Assembly (NCBI GenBank): GCA_031259495.1
Contig: JAIRLJ010000006.1
Location: forward strand, 1 to 41,966
DNA from: Oscillospiraceae bacterium
GTDB lineage: Bacteria > Bacillota > Clostridia > Oscillospirales > Acutalibacteraceae
DNA length: 41,966 bases
Direction: 5' to 3'
This document shows, piece after piece, positions 1-12,477 of this stretch. The notes under the pieces were generated by a model. The model had not been told where the DNA came from. It saw only the letters and a program-made list of their open reading frames with translations, and searched no databases. Position numbers and translations under genes: made by a program. The first letter of the stretch is position 1. Every line of letters begins with the position of its first letter.

Positions 1-1
1 T

Positions 2-103
2 ATCCACAATGCAAGAGGCAAACCTACAAACAGCGAATTTATAGCTATGATCGCAGATAAGCTTTGTCTACAAATTACGGATGGTCAAACTGTTCGTAGT
101 TAG
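2..103 (+). CDS. C-terminal fragment of an unidentified ORF entering from outside the window (..IHNARGKPTNSEFIAMIADKLCLQITDGQTVRS*)
   Basis: Open frame from the window edge to a TAG at about 103; no family recognised. Confidence 0.3.
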   Translation: MHNARGKPTNSEFIAMIADKLCLQITDGQTVRS

Positions 104-282
104 ATCCTATACTCTATTGATTAAAATTAAGTAATTCATTTAGTTAAAAGTTCGTGGACGAGAGCATGAAAACTAAAATGCCTCAAAATCCTTATGGGAA
201 TTGGGGTTTCTTGCTGTTGGGGTTTGAAAGTTACGTCTTAACATCTTTTAAAAATAATTTTTATGTATTTACATTCGGCAGA

Positions 283-819
283 CTAAATGGTGTATTCTCT
301 CGTTATTTTTTCAATTGGTTTTGAAAGAAATAAAACAATGATAATTGTTGACACGGTACTCAGTACATCTTTGACGAGTGTTCTTGAAGCTAAATAATAT
401 ATAAAGGCTGTTTTAAAATTTCCAAGATTATCCGCACCTGACATTATAAATGAACAAGCAAAATTAGCCCCTGCGTATATTATCATACAAAAAATACACC
501 AAGTTGTAAGAATTAATCTATTATTATTATATTTTCTATCTTTTAAAAAAAAACCAGATGCAAAACCTATAGTAGATGCAGCAAATATTTGAAATAGCGT
601 CCAGACACCATGACCAAGAATCACATTAGAAATCAAAATAACAGCAATACCTATTACAAAACCAAAAAATGGACCTAAGCACATACCTGTTATAATCATT
701 AATCCTATAAGCGTTCTTGCGGGGATTAGATAAAACGCCACTCTTGCTACGTAAATAATAGAACAAAAAGTTGCTGCTAAAGCTATTTCTCGAATATTTA
801 TATTATTAATTGATTTCAA
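283..819 (-). CDS. ECF transporter S component-like membrane protein
   Basis: 178 aa, multi-TM, ECF S-component style (REIALAATFCSIIYVARV.., GFFFGFVIGIAVILISN-like segment); adjacent to a second S-like protein. Confidence 0.65.
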   Translation of the reverse strand: MKSINNINIREIALAATFCSIIYVARVAFYLIPARTLIGLMIITGMCLGPFFGFVIGIAVILISNVILGHGVWTLFQIFAASTIGFASGFFLKDRKYNNNRLILTTWCIFCMIIYAGANFACSFIMSGADNLGNFKTAFIYYLASRTLVKDVLSTVSTIIIVLFLSKPIEKITREYTI

Positions 820-840
820 ATTATTTCCTTTTAGAAAATT

Positions 841-1413
841 TCAACTTATTTTATTCAATGCTTTTTTAATAATTTTATTCAAAGGAACTACCAACACTAA
901 AGCTATAATCAAATTTATTAAACAGAAAAATAAATTTTCACTAACTAAAATTAGATTTGGCAAAAACTCAAGTTTCAGAATTATAAGATTAAAAATAAAA
1001 ACTTTAAAAGTTCTTAAAACAGAAAAAACTAAAAAAGCAATAAATATCGCAAGATAATCCTTTAAATTTTTGTTTTTAAATTTAAATTTCTTTTTAGATA
1101 TCAAACTGCATACAAACACCATGCAAAACTTTGAAAGAAAAGTAAATGGAAGAGAAAAGATATACTGAGGAAAAAAAATATCAAATAAAGAAAATCCAAG
1201 TCCTGATGTTAAAGCAGAAAAAGTAGGCGAAAATAATAGTCCTATTGCTAGGGCAATAACATTTCCAAAGCTTAGCATGGGAGTACTTCCGTTTAAATAT
1301 ATATCTAATCTTAAAATTGTGGACAAAAAAACCAAAACTATTAAAAACGAACCTACAGCAACTTTAAAAGCTGGATTCTTTTCAATTTTTGCTTCTAATT
1401 TTAGCCTACACAA
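841..1413 (-). CDS. ECF transporter S component-like membrane protein (second)
   Basis: 190 aa, multi-TM, motif STPMLSFGNVIALAIGLLFSPTFSALTSGLGFSLFDI typical of S components. Confidence 0.65.
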   Translation of the reverse strand: MCRLKLEAKIEKNPAFKVAVGSFLIVLVFLSTILRLDIYLNGSTPMLSFGNVIALAIGLLFSPTFSALTSGLGFSLFDIFFPQYIFSLPFTFLSKFCMVFVCSLISKKKFKFKNKNLKDYLAIFIAFLVFSVLRTFKVFIFNLIILKLEFLPNLILVSENLFFCLINLIIALVLVVPLNKIIKKALNKIS

Positions 1414-2638
1414 TTACTAAATTTCCTTTATTAAGTTTTCTTTTATTTTTTAAGCTTTTATAGAATTTTAAACCAATATAAACACAAGAAAAAATCAGAA
1501 AAATTAAAACAAGCTTTGTTGTATCGTTACTTTTACTGGCTCTCGTTTTTAACCATAGGTCGTTAATTAAATCGTTTGTATCTTGCGGCAAATTTTTTAA
1601 TACTTGTGCATTCTTTATTATGTCTTCATCAGGATATAAAATTTTACTGTGATAAAATTTAGATTCTATTTTTTCACGAGCAGCATTTTCTGGCGTAGAA
1701 TAGCCTATACCACTTATATTTTGTGAAGCAATTTCTGGGTCGCACAAAAAATTAATATACATCATGGCTTCTTTTGGATGCTCAGCATTCGCTGGTACAC
1801 AAATAGAATTTAAAAATTTATTTGTGTTTTTAGGAATCGTAAAACCCAAGTTTTTATCTTTGTTATTTATTATCCAAGCATCAGCATAGTAAGGAGCTAA
1901 AGCAGTTTCTCCAGAAGATACCCTTTCAAACACTTGATCGGACACATAGCCCTTTATTAGGGGCTTTTGTTTAATTATCTCGTTCGCAGCCATTTCTAAC
2001 TCATTCTTATTTGTAGTGTTTATAGAAAAACCTAATTTCAATAGAGCTATCAAAAAAGAATCTCTAGGATTGCCCTCAAACATTAAAATATTCTTTTCAT
2101 ATTTTTTATTCCACAAAATATTCCAATCAATTTCTTTTTCAAGTTCACTAACTATAGATTTGTTATAATATATTCCTATAATACCCCAAGTATATGGCAA
2201 TGAATATTCATTTTGTGGATCATGCTCTAAATTTTTGAACTCCTCATCTATATAAGAACTATTTGGTATTAAACTAAAATCTAGCTTTTGCAACATATTT
2301 TCTTTTTTTAGTTTATCTATCATGTAATCAGACGGAATTATTACGTCATATTTTGTACCAGACGCTGCAAGCTTTGCATATAAAGATTCGTTATCCGGAT
2401 AGGTCGTATAATTTATCTTTATACCGGTATTTTTTTCGAATTCTTCATTTACATTTAAATAACCGTTAGTACCATCTGAAATATGATTTCCCCAATTGTA
2501 AACATTCAAAATTAAACTAGCTTCTTTATTTTGTTTGCTCAACATAATATATTTAAATAAAATAAAAGCGGCAAAACCCAAAATTAAAAAAAATAGTATA
2601 AAAAATATAATCTTATTTTTTTTAAATCCAAAATTCAT
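1406..2638 (-). CDS. potD: Spermidine/putrescine ABC transporter substrate-binding protein
   Basis: LNVYNWGNHIS..F.KNTGIKINYTTYPDNESLYAKLAASGTKYDVIIPSDYMIDKL is PotD-like; directly downstream of potC; hydrophobic N- and C-terminal segments. Confidence 0.9.
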   Translation of the reverse strand: MNFGFKKNKIIFFILFFLILGFAAFILFKYIMLSKQNKEASLILNVYNWGNHISDGTNGYLNVNEEFEKNTGIKINYTTYPDNESLYAKLAASGTKYDVIIPSDYMIDKLKKENMLQKLDFSLIPNSSYIDEEFKNLEHDPQNEYSLPYTWGIIGIYYNKSIVSELEKEIDWNILWNKKYEKNILMFEGNPRDSFLIALLKLGFSINTTNKNELEMAANEIIKQKPLIKGYVSDQVFERVSSGETALAPYYADAWIINNKDKNLGFTIPKNTNKFLNSICVPANAEHPKEAMMYINFLCDPEIASQNISGIGYSTPENAAREKIESKFYHSKILYPDEDIIKNAQVLKNLPQDTNDLINDLWLKTRASKSNDTTKLVLIFLIFSCVYIGLKFYKSLKNKRKLNKGNLVIV

Positions 2639-2639
2639 A

Positions 2640-3404
2640 TTAAATTTCTCCTGTTTTAAAAACCTTTTTATTTTCTCTAAGATTTATTATTATTAGTAAA
2701 ATAAAAACCAGAAAAAAGAGCACGCTAGAAAGCGCATTTATTTCAGGACTTACTACTTTTCTTGACATAGAATAAATCGCAACAGAAAGAGTTTGAACAG
2801 ATCCACCTGTGAAGTAGCTTATAACAAAATCATCTATAGAAACTGTAAACGCTAAAATAAAACCAGTAATAATGCCTGGTAAAATTTCTTTTAAAATTAC
2901 TTTTAAAAAAGAATAAGCAGGAGATGCACCTAGATCAAGAGCTGCACTGTAAACATTAGGATTCAATTCACTAATTTTTGGAGCAATCGAAAGTATAACA
3001 TATGGAATACAAAACGTAGTATGAGAAAGTATCAATGTAAATAAGCCTTGACCTAAAATTTTAAAATTTTGATTTATAAAAACAAAAAGTAGCATAAGAG
3101 AAACACCGGTAATTACTTCAGGATTTATTAAGGGAATATTAGCTATATTTATTAAAATTTTTTTAGGAATCTTTTTAAGATTCTGCACACCTATTATTGC
3201 AAAAGTTCCCAAAATCGTTGCAATGGAAGATGAAACAACAGCTACTATTAACGTGTTTAAAACTGAACCAAGTATTTCTTTATCTGAAAAAAGTATTTTA
3301 TACCAATAAAATGTAAAACCAGCAAAATTCATTTGTTCTTTTGACGAATTAAAAGAAAAAATTATCAAAATTACTATAGGCAGATACAGAAATAAAAAAA
3401 CCAA
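2640..3404 (-). CDS. potC: Spermidine/putrescine ABC transporter permease
   Basis: PotC-like permease with the DLGASPAYSFLKVILKEILPGI EAA-loop signature; in the pot operon. Confidence 0.9.
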   Translation of the reverse strand: MVFLFLYLPIVILIIFSFNSSKEQMNFAGFTFYWYKILFSDKEILGSVLNTLIVAVVSSSIATILGTFAIIGVQNLKKIPKKILINIANIPLINPEVITGVSLMLLFVFINQNFKILGQGLFTLILSHTTFCIPYVILSIAPKISELNPNVYSAALDLGASPAYSFLKVILKEILPGIITGFILAFTVSIDDFVISYFTGGSVQTLSVAIYSMSRKVVSPEINALSSVLFFLVFILLIIINLRENKKVFKTGEI

Positions 3405-3433
3405 AAATAAACAAGCTTTTGAAAGAATTTTTT

Positions 3434-4255
3434 TTATATTACTAGTGCTCCTTTTTTGCTTTTATTTTCATTTTGCAGTTGATTAATTATTCCAGTGCAG
3501 ATCAAAAGTAAAATCATCAAAACTAAAGAAATAGCTGACCCAATATGAGGATCGTATATACCACCCAAAAAATGCATGTCGATTATATCACCAACAAGAA
3601 AATTTTGCCTACCCCCCAGCATTTTTGAAAGTATGAATGTACTCACAGACGGTATAAAAACCATAGCTATTCCCGATACGATTCCCGGAATACTGAGGGG
3701 AAAAATTACTTTAACAAATGTCATAAAATAATTTGCACCCAAATCTTTAGCAGCATCTAAAAGTTTTTCGTCAATCTCTACAAGACTAGAATGTATTGGC
3801 AATATCATATAAGTTAAAAAATTGTAAACCATACCTAAAATAACCGCACCTTCTGTATTCATCATATTAAATTTAGAGAAACCAAAACTTGATAAAATAC
3901 CGTTTATAAAACCGTTATCTTGCAAAATAAACATTAAAGAATAAATCTTTAATAAGAAATTCATCCACATAGGAAGCATCACAAGTATTATTAAAATTTT
4001 TTGTAATTTGACATTCAATCTTGAAATAATAAGAGCAGAAAGATATCCCACTACCAAACATATAGCAGTTGCTTTAAATCCAAGCCACAGTGATCGCAAA
4101 AAAACATCAGGATATAAAAAAACTTCACATAAATTCCGCGTAGTAAATTTCCCTGATTCATCCGTTAGTCCAAAAAACAAAACTAAAACCATTGGTACAA
4201 TTATAAAAACTATGCACCAAACTATATAAGGAGTAAGTATTATTCTTTTTTTCAT
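3434..4255 (-). CDS. potB: Spermidine/putrescine ABC transporter permease
   Basis: DAAKDLGANYFMTFVKVIFPLSIPGIVSG EAA-loop; PotB context. Confidence 0.9.
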   Translation of the reverse strand: MKKRIILTPYIVWCIVFIIVPMVLVLFFGLTDESGKFTTRNLCEVFLYPDVFLRSLWLGFKATAICLVVGYLSALIISRLNVKLQKILIILVMLPMWMNFLLKIYSLMFILQDNGFINGILSSFGFSKFNMMNTEGAVILGMVYNFLTYMILPIHSSLVEIDEKLLDAAKDLGANYFMTFVKVIFPLSIPGIVSGIAMVFIPSVSTFILSKMLGGRQNFLVGDIIDMHFLGGIYDPHIGSAISLVLMILLLICTGIINQLQNENKSKKGALVI

Positions 4256-4365
4256 ATAAGCACCCCATTAATTGTGCCATGTAATTATTTAAAACTATTT
4301 ATAATTTTTTACCACACTCATAAAAATTAGTATATAAATTTTTTAATATTTTTACACTTTTAATA

Positions 4366-5490
4366 TTAAGATTTTTTTAAGTTTGTATTATGTTCGTACG
4401 CTTCATACATTTCGTCGCTGAATGTACTGTAGTCCCCATACTCGCCAGAATATTTAGATTTTCTCATCGTATGAATATCATCCGCAAAAAGTTTTATACC
4501 TATTTTACTACCTACTTCTATAAATTTTGTTGTTTGTACCATCCATTTAAAGCTATCTACATCGATTATCATTTCATAATGCACACCTTTAAATACAACA
4601 GAAGTAATCACACCTTTTAAGTCAGAATCCTCAGGTTTTACTACTTTAACATCTTCTGGACGTATAACAATATCTACTTTTTCTTTTTTTTTGAATCCTT
4701 TATCAAGACACCTAAACTTTCGACCAGCAAAAGTTACTAAAAAATCATCAAGAATAACACCATCTAAAATATTACTTTCACCCATAAAATCTGCAACAAA
4801 TGCATTTTCAGGCTCGTTATATACTTTAATCGGAGAGCCTATCTGCTGAATTTTTCCTCTATCCAAAACTACAATTCTATCTGACATAGATAAAGCTTCT
4901 TCTTGATCATGTGTTACAAAAACAAAAGTTATATTAGTTTCATGTTGTATAGTTTTTAACTGAATTTGCATATCTTTACGAAGTTTCAAATCAAGCGCCG
5001 CTAAAGGTTCATCTAAAAGTAAAACTTTCGGATCTACCGCCAAAGCTCTAGCTATAGTCACTCTTTGTTGTTGTCCACCTGAAAGCGACATAAGATCTCT
5101 TGTTTCAAAATCTTCAAGACTTACCATTTTTAACATCTTTTTAACTTTGATAGCTATTTCACGCTCTGTTTTTTTTCGCACTCTCATGCCAAAAGCAACG
5201 TTTTCGTAAACATTCATATGTGGAAAAAGAGCATAATTTTGAAAAATAGTATTAACGTTTCTTTTGTAAGGAGGTGTGTGTGTTATATCCTTATTTTGAA
5301 AAAAAACTCTACCTTTATCAGGAATCAAAAAACCACCTATTATTTTAAGAATAGTCGTTTTCCCACATCCAGAAGGACCTAGAAGAGTAATAAATTCTGA
5401 ATTTTTTATAATTAAACTAAAATTATCAAGAACTTTACAAGAGTCAAAAAAAACACTAACACCTTGTAAGCTTATCATTTCGTTCAACAA
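4366..5490 (-). CDS. potA: Spermidine/putrescine ABC transporter ATP-binding protein
   Basis: Walker [19 protein letters not shown] signature, C-terminal TOBE-like region; pot operon. Confidence 0.92.
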   Translation of the reverse strand: MLNEMISLQGVSVFFDSCKVLDNFSLIIKNSEFITLLGPSGCGKTTILKIIGGFLIPDKGRVFFQNKDITHTPPYKRNVNTIFQNYALFPHMNVYENVAFGMRVRKKTEREIAIKVKKMLKMVSLEDFETRDLMSLSGGQQQRVTIARALAVDPKVLLLDEPLAALDLKLRKDMQIQLKTIQHETNITFVFVTHDQEEALSMSDRIVVLDRGKIQQIGSPIKVYNEPENAFVADFMGESNILDGVILDDFLVTFAGRKFRCLDKGFKKKEKVDIVIRPEDVKVVKPEDSDLKGVITSVVFKGVHYEMIIDVDSFKWMVQTTKFIEVGSKIGIKLFADDIHTMRKSKYSGEYGDYSTFSDEMYEAYEHNTNLKKS

Positions 5491-5580
5491 TAGACTTACT
5501 CCTTTTAAAATTCATATTTTTATAGCGAACTTGTGATTTTTTAGGTTTGTAAAGTAAACACAGGCTTATGTAACAAAAGA

Positions 5581-5610
5581 CAAGAAGCTCAAAAAAAATT
5601 AAGCTTCTTG
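5581..5610 (-). terminator. Intrinsic terminator-like hairpin downstream of groESL
   Basis: CAAGAAGCT (5581-5589) pairs with AGCTTCTTG (5602-5610), 9 bp stem, just 3' of groEL on the minus strand. Confidence 0.55.
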
Positions 5611-5647
5611 CATAATAGTTATCCATTAATTCTGCTGAAATAAAACT

Positions 5648-7318
<1,671 letters not shown>

Positions 7319-7411
7319 CTAGCTCAAACAAGTCAGAGCTTTAAGTAACTTAATAATTTTAGCTAATTTTTACAAAAAAACTGTAAAAACACATTACATC
7401 AAATTTTTGTA

Positions 7412-7696
7412 CTATTTTACTACTGCTAAAATATCGGATTGTTTTACTATAATATACTCCTGCCCTTCTAATTTAACTTCTGTACCAGAATACTTGGTAG
7501 CAATTACTTTATCTCCCGGTTTAACATACATATCCACTTGTTTTCCATCAACCATTCCACCTGGTCCTACTGCCAAGACAGAAGCAATTTGCGGCTTTTC
7601 TTTTGCAGAATTTGCAAGTAAAATACCACTCTTAGTGGCCTCCTCAGCTTCTTGCAGTTGTACTACCACTTTGTCCAAAAGGGGTTCAATTCTCAT
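7412..7696 (-). CDS. groES: Co-chaperonin GroES
   Basis: MRIEPLLDKVVVQ..EEATKSGILLANSAKEKPQ..VLAVGPG; precedes groEL. Confidence 0.97.
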   Translation of the reverse strand: MRIEPLLDKVVVQLQEAEEATKSGILLANSAKEKPQIASVLAVGPGGMVDGKQVDMYVKPGDKVIATKYSGTEVKLEGQEYIIVKQSDILAVVK

Positions 7697-7888
7697 AGCT
7701 CTCCTCCTTGAATTTTTAGTTTATACTCTTAGCAACGTCCTAAAACCAAAGAATACCAAACACAAACTAGTATTCCAAAGCCAAAAAACGTCCGCAATAA
7801 TTCTATAAGCTGATACTTCAAAAATCAAGCAATCAAATAGAAATTCTGAAGATTCTACTCTCAAAAAAAGATAAAAAAATCGTAACCT

Positions 7889-8983
7889 TCAGTGTTTTTC
7901 ATTTGGAAACATATATTTGGTAACAATACTGTCGTAATAATCTGTCTCTCTAGCAACACTCCACCATTTCTCTACATTGTAGGGAACAGGCCCCTTCCAA
8001 GGTTTTTCATCTCCAGCGTAATGAATAATAACAGGATTTTTCCATCCTTCGTTCCATTGAGACTCTGAAAAAATTAAAGAACACTTTTTATGATCTTGGC
8101 CGTAAGGCTTATTTGAAAACATATAGATTTGATTATTATATTTAAAGGGTAAAAGTAAAATATGAGAATAACATGTAACATTAATCGTGGTCTGGTCGTG
8201 TTGTTCGGGGTTATGATGAGTCTTCAAAAACTCATGAAATTTTTCTTCTACGTCATTTTCTCTAATAGCTTTCAAATCCCAAAGTAAAACTCCAGAGTTT
8301 ATATAATGTGTAAAATCTGAAAGACCAATATTTTTTCCGTATTTTTCCCTATTTTTTTCTTCATTTTCATCTTTTACAGCTTGTTTAGAATCAGGCACAC
8401 CGGCAATCCAATTTCCTTCTAAATTTATTTCATACAACTCTTTGAGGTCCGAATTTATAATTGTATCAGTATCAACATAAATACACTTCTCCCTAGTTTT
8501 TAGAACAGAAGGAATTCTTAGTCTATAATAAACAACTTTTGAAAAATGTTTTGAAATATAGCCGTTTTCAAAACAACCTCTCATATTTATAAATTCTATC
8601 TCACCCTTATCTTTGTAACCGTCAAGTGAACTCAAAATCTCTTTTTTGCTTTCTTCTTTGAATTCGTTTGTAACTAACACATTTACTTTGTAAAACGTAT
8701 CTGCGCCCGCAGCTTTAAACAAAGACCTGAGAGCCACAAGAGTTTGATGAGCATAACCATCATCTGTTGTAACTACAATTGGCACACCATCTGTCAAATT
8801 TTTTTCAACATCCGGTTCACTCCAAACAATATCCCCTCGAAAAAAGTTTTTGAAAGTAAAATAAATTTTCTCCCGATACTTATAAGATAAAACAGCTACA
8901 ACAACAAAAAAAACAGTCATTAAAGCAGTAATAACTATAGTTTTGAATTTCTCTCTAGCGAGCCTCAAAATGACATCCTCCAA
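7889..8983 (-). CDS. Glycosyltransferase family 8 protein with N-terminal membrane anchor
   Basis: GT8 features: IVVTTDDGYAHQTLVALRSL, DxD in CIYVDTDTIINSDLKELYEI, YINSGVLLWDL, HDQTTIN; N-terminal helix IVITALMTVFFVVVAVLSY. Confidence 0.88.
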   Translation of the reverse strand: MEDVILRLAREKFKTIVITALMTVFFVVVAVLSYKYREKIYFTFKNFFRGDIVWSEPDVEKNLTDGVPIVVTTDDGYAHQTLVALRSLFKAAGADTFYKVNVLVTNEFKEESKKEILSSLDGYKDKGEIEFINMRGCFENGYISKHFSKVVYYRLRIPSVLKTREKCIYVDTDTIINSDLKELYEINLEGNWIAGVPDSKQAVKDENEEKNREKYGKNIGLSDFTHYINSGVLLWDLKAIRENDVEEKFHEFLKTHHNPEQHDQTTINVTCYSHILLLPFKYNNQIYMFSNKPYGQDHKKCSLIFSESQWNEGWKNPVIIHYAGDEKPWKGPVPYNVEKWWSVARETDYYDSIVTKYMFPNEKH

Positions 8984-9024
8984 TACACAATCACTACTAC
9001 GAACTCATGCGTCACAAATAATGT

Positions 9025-10170
9025 TCACGGAAACATTCTACTCAATATATCACGTCGTTCTCCATCTTTCAGAAGCTCAAGATGGAGATGTGGACAACTA
9101 GAATCACCAGTGCTTCCAACATAACCTATTACATCGCCTCTTAATACTCTTTGACCTACTTGCACTACAATAACGCTCATATGTGCATAGCGTGTAGCAT
9201 AACCCGAACCATGATCAATAGTAACATAAAGTCCCCAACCAGAGCCGTATCCAGAATTATTAACTTGTATCACAACCCCATCTGCCACAGCACAAATTTC
9301 ATCTCCGTAACATGCCAAGAAATCAACACCGCGATGTTTTCCTCCATTGTCACCAAAACGCATTCCTATTTTGTAATTACTAAGTGGAGGAGAAAAAGTT
9401 CCTATTTCCGTTTGACTGTTATAGCTCCTACTGGCGACTGTGCTTCCATGAGAATACAGTGCTTTTAATTCATCTTCTATCTTGTCTTTTTCAGTTTCTA
9501 CTCCTTCTCTTTCATTTCGAAGGTCCTCACATTCTTTAGCATTATTAATTTTAATTTTTTCTAATTCGTCCTTTTTAATTTGAACCACAGAATGTTCAAA
9601 TCGTACAGCCTCAAAATACTCATTCAGTTCTGTTTGTTGAACTTTTACTCTTTCAGCCTCTGCCCTTAATCTATTAACAAGGTCCCCAGTAAAACATACA
9701 ATTTCATACATCATACTCAATTTTGAAAAAATATCAGATAAAGTAGACGAACTACTAAACAACTCAAACAAAGTCTCTGCAGGAATCATATCTAAAACCT
9801 TTATTTTTTTAGCTAAAAGCCCCAAATCTTGCTCAATTTTCTGGTTCGAATACTCAATTTCTTTTTGTTTTGCCATACTTTCTTGTTCGAGCTTAGAAGA
9901 ATGTAAATTGATCTGATCTATTTGTTCCTGAAGAATTTTAATCTGCGTAGAAACATCATCTAAACTTCTTTCTTTTTCTTTTATGTCTTTATCTAATAAA
10001 TTTAATTTTTCTTCAATTTCTTCCTTTGTTTTTAAAAATCTTTCTCTTTTTTCGCTAAAATTATTAGTTCTATAAGTATCTGCAATTTTTTTTCCTGAGT
10101 GAATAAATGTAGATAAAACAACAAACAGGCTAATAAAAATAAAACTAAAAAATTTAAATAGCTTTTTCAC
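9025..10170 (-). CDS. Coiled-coil M23-family metallopeptidase (EnvC/NlpD-like murein hydrolase activator)
   Basis: N-terminal signal and coiled coil; C-terminal M23/LytM domain with HRGVDF, YATRYAHMS and SCPHLHLEL. Confidence 0.88.
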   Translation of the reverse strand: MKKLFKFFSFIFISLFVVLSTFIHSGKKIADTYRTNNFSEKRERFLKTKEEIEEKLNLLDKDIKEKERSLDDVSTQIKILQEQIDQINLHSSKLEQESMAKQKEIEYSNQKIEQDLGLLAKKIKVLDMIPAETLFELFSSSSTLSDIFSKLSMMYEIVCFTGDLVNRLRAEAERVKVQQTELNEYFEAVRFEHSVVQIKKDELEKIKINNAKECEDLRNEREGVETEKDKIEDELKALYSHGSTVASRSYNSQTEIGTFSPPLSNYKIGMRFGDNGGKHRGVDFLACYGDEICAVADGVVIQVNNSGYGSGWGLYVTIDHGSGYATRYAHMSVIVVQVGQRVLRGDVIGYVGSTGDSSCPHLHLELLKDGERRDILSRMFP

Positions 10171-10390
10171 AGACTAGACCTCCAAAAAAAACGCATAAAA
10201 ATACAAAAAATTTCTAAATTATTACGAAGTTATTACAAATTTGTAACTGGATTTTAACACAGTTGTTCCTAGGTATCAACACCTCAAATATTTAAAATTT
10301 TTTAAAATTACAAAGTAAATTTTAAGCGCATTTTCGAAAGATAATATTTATTACGTAATAATTCTGTTATTTTGTTTTAAAAATTAATAA

Positions 10391-11635
10391 TTAAGACACT
10401 TCATCATAAAAATCTTTATACATATTTTTACACTTATTTAACATGTTTTCGGCAAAGATTGCATAACCACATTTTGAATCATTTAAAAATACATGAGTCA
10501 ACGCACCGACTAACATACCATTTTGTATCAAAGGACTACCGCTCATTCCTTGAACAATACCACCTGTAATTTTTAAAAGTTCCGGATCAGTTATCTCAAC
10601 CACCATGTTTTTAGTTGGAGAGTTTTTTTTGTAATTTAATTCTCTAATTCTAACGGCAAACTCCTCTTTTTTTTCTCCACGGACAGTAGAAATAATTTTT
10701 GCATCTCCTACTCTAACTTGTTGTTTCATAGCAACTGGAATTTTTTCCTCATTATAGACTTTTATTTTTAATCGGCCGTAAACACCAGTATTTGCGTTGA
10801 AATCAAGCGTACCAATAGCATTTTGATTAGTAAAATGTCCCTTGAGCTCACCTGGCATACCTTTTCCACCTTTTGTTACCCCACTAATGTTCGCTGAAAC
10901 TATTTCTCCATGATTCAAAGGTAAGGGTTCGCCTATCTCTACATCGCATATAGCGTGGCCAAGTCCTGCAAACTGTCCTGTATCTGGGTCAAAAAATGTC
11001 ATAATGCCAATGCCAGCAGAGCTATCTCTAACTAAAATACCAGCTCTATAGTGATTGTCGTCTACACATTTAACAGGATTAAGCTTGACATTGAATGTCA
11101 TATCATTTCGTTTTGCATCGACTGACAAAGTTTTTCCAGCTGATTCTCCAACCAATCGTTCAACAGTTTCGTTACTGTCAACTTCTTTGCCGTCTATTGC
11201 TAAAACAGCGTCTCCAATTTTAAGTCCAGCCAAGTCAGTGGGGTTTTTAAGACCTTGTTCTGTTTTTACACCAGGCATACCAACTATTACTACACCTTTT
11301 GTAAATATTTTTACCCCAAAAGCTTCTCCGCAAGGTACAACTGTTTTTTCTTCTACAACTTTAACTTCTACATTCTTTACAGGAACTATGTTCATAAGTT
11401 TGACTTGAGCTTTATAAGTCTTATCATTTTCTGCAGTATCTCTATCGATTCTGAAAAATTTGTTCGTATCTATGTTGGCTGTTAACGGCAATACACTATT
11501 TAATTCAACATTAGTAGTTCCTTCAGTCACATTTATTTCAACAGGAAGGTTTTCAGATTCAAACGATGCAATCGTTAAAATAAATATAAAAAACACAAAA
11601 CATAAAATTGCTGATACTTTAAAAAGTTTTTTCAT
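10391..11635 (-). CDS. spoIVB: SpoIVB serine peptidase
   Basis: PDZ domain and peptidase motifs GLGHAICDVEIGE, GGIVQGMSGSPLIQNGMLVGALTHVFLNDSKCGYAIFAENML. Confidence 0.92.
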   Translation of the reverse strand: MKKLFKVSAILCFVFFIFILTIASFESENLPVEINVTEGTTNVELNSVLPLTANIDTNKFFRIDRDTAENDKTYKAQVKLMNIVPVKNVEVKVVEEKTVVPCGEAFGVKIFTKGVVIVGMPGVKTEQGLKNPTDLAGLKIGDAVLAIDGKEVDSNETVERLVGESAGKTLSVDAKRNDMTFNVKLNPVKCVDDNHYRAGILVRDSSAGIGIMTFFDPDTGQFAGLGHAICDVEIGEPLPLNHGEIVSANISGVTKGGKGMPGELKGHFTNQNAIGTLDFNANTGVYGRLKIKVYNEEKIPVAMKQQVRVGDAKIISTVRGEKKEEFAVRIRELNYKKNSPTKNMVVEITDPELLKITGGIVQGMSGSPLIQNGMLVGALTHVFLNDSKCGYAIFAENMLNKCKNMYKDFYDEVS

Positions 11636-11799
11636 CGTTTTGTACCTTCTTTTTTGATCTGTTAAAAAAATATTTAAAAATGTTTAAACAAATGCATTTG
11701 ATGAAACTATTTTTGCCAGTAAATTTTTATAAATTCACAGAATAAATTTATTTTTTAGTAATTATTTGGAAACAATAAAATTAAATAGGAGGAATAAAA

Positions 11800-12477
11800 A
11801 TGAAAAAATTATTATCAATGTCAAATATAAAAAAGTCGTACGCTATAGGAGATAACAACGTTAGCGTACTTAAGGGTATAGATCTCGATATTAATTACGG
11901 AGAGTTCATATCAATAGTGGGCTCATCTGGTTCTGGAAAAACTACACTAATGAATATAATCGGTTGTCTTGATACTCCAACTTCTGGGGAATATATCTTG
12001 GAAGAAGACCCGGTCTCCGATATGAATGAAAATAAGCTCTGTATTGTAAGAAACAAAACTATTGGTTTCGTTTTTCAAAGTTTTAATTTGATACCAACTC
12101 TGAACGCACTTGAAAATGTAGAACTTCCGTTGCTTTATAGAAATATTTCGAAAGATGTACGCCGTAAAATAGCAAAAAAAGCCTTGGAACAAGTTGGCCT
12201 TGCCGACAGAATATATCATAAACCGTGCGAACTTTCCGGAGGTCAACAACAAAGAGTTTCTATATCAAGAGCCATAGTAGGCAATCCAGCAATTATTCTT
12301 GCTGATGAACCCACTGGAAACTTAGATTCAACCTCAAGTATCGCTATCCTAGAACTAATCGAATCTTTAAGAAATGAAAAAAAATCTATCATATTAATAA
12401 CACACGACAGTTCTATTGCTTCAAAATCTGATAAAATTATAAAAATTAGAGACGGAAGAATTGACAATATTAAATAA
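11800..12477 (+). CDS. ABC transporter ATP-binding protein (MacB/LolD type), no intact permease next to it
   Basis: Walker [44 protein letters not shown] upstream. Confidence 0.9.
   Translation: MKKLLSMSNIKKSYAIGDNNVSVLKGIDLDINYGEFISIVGSSGSGKTTLMNIIGCLDTPTSGEYILEEDPVSDMNENKLCIVRNKTIGFVFQSFNLIPTLNALENVELPLLYRNISKDVRRKIAKKALEQVGLADRIYHKPCELSGGQQQRVSISRAIVGNPAIILADEPTGNLDSTSSIAILELIESLRNEKKSIILITHDSSIASKSDKIIKIRDGRIDNIK

Noticed and set aside
103-260. WGFLLLGFESYV resembling the transposase remnant WHFLLSGFKSYV at 32.3 kb
   Set aside because: Match limited to about 12 residues and the flanking residues do not resemble a transposase; insufficient to call an IS remnant.
11055-11657. Antisense ORFs opposite spoIVB
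   Set aside because: Opposite a conserved CDS, no domain, low-complexity composition.
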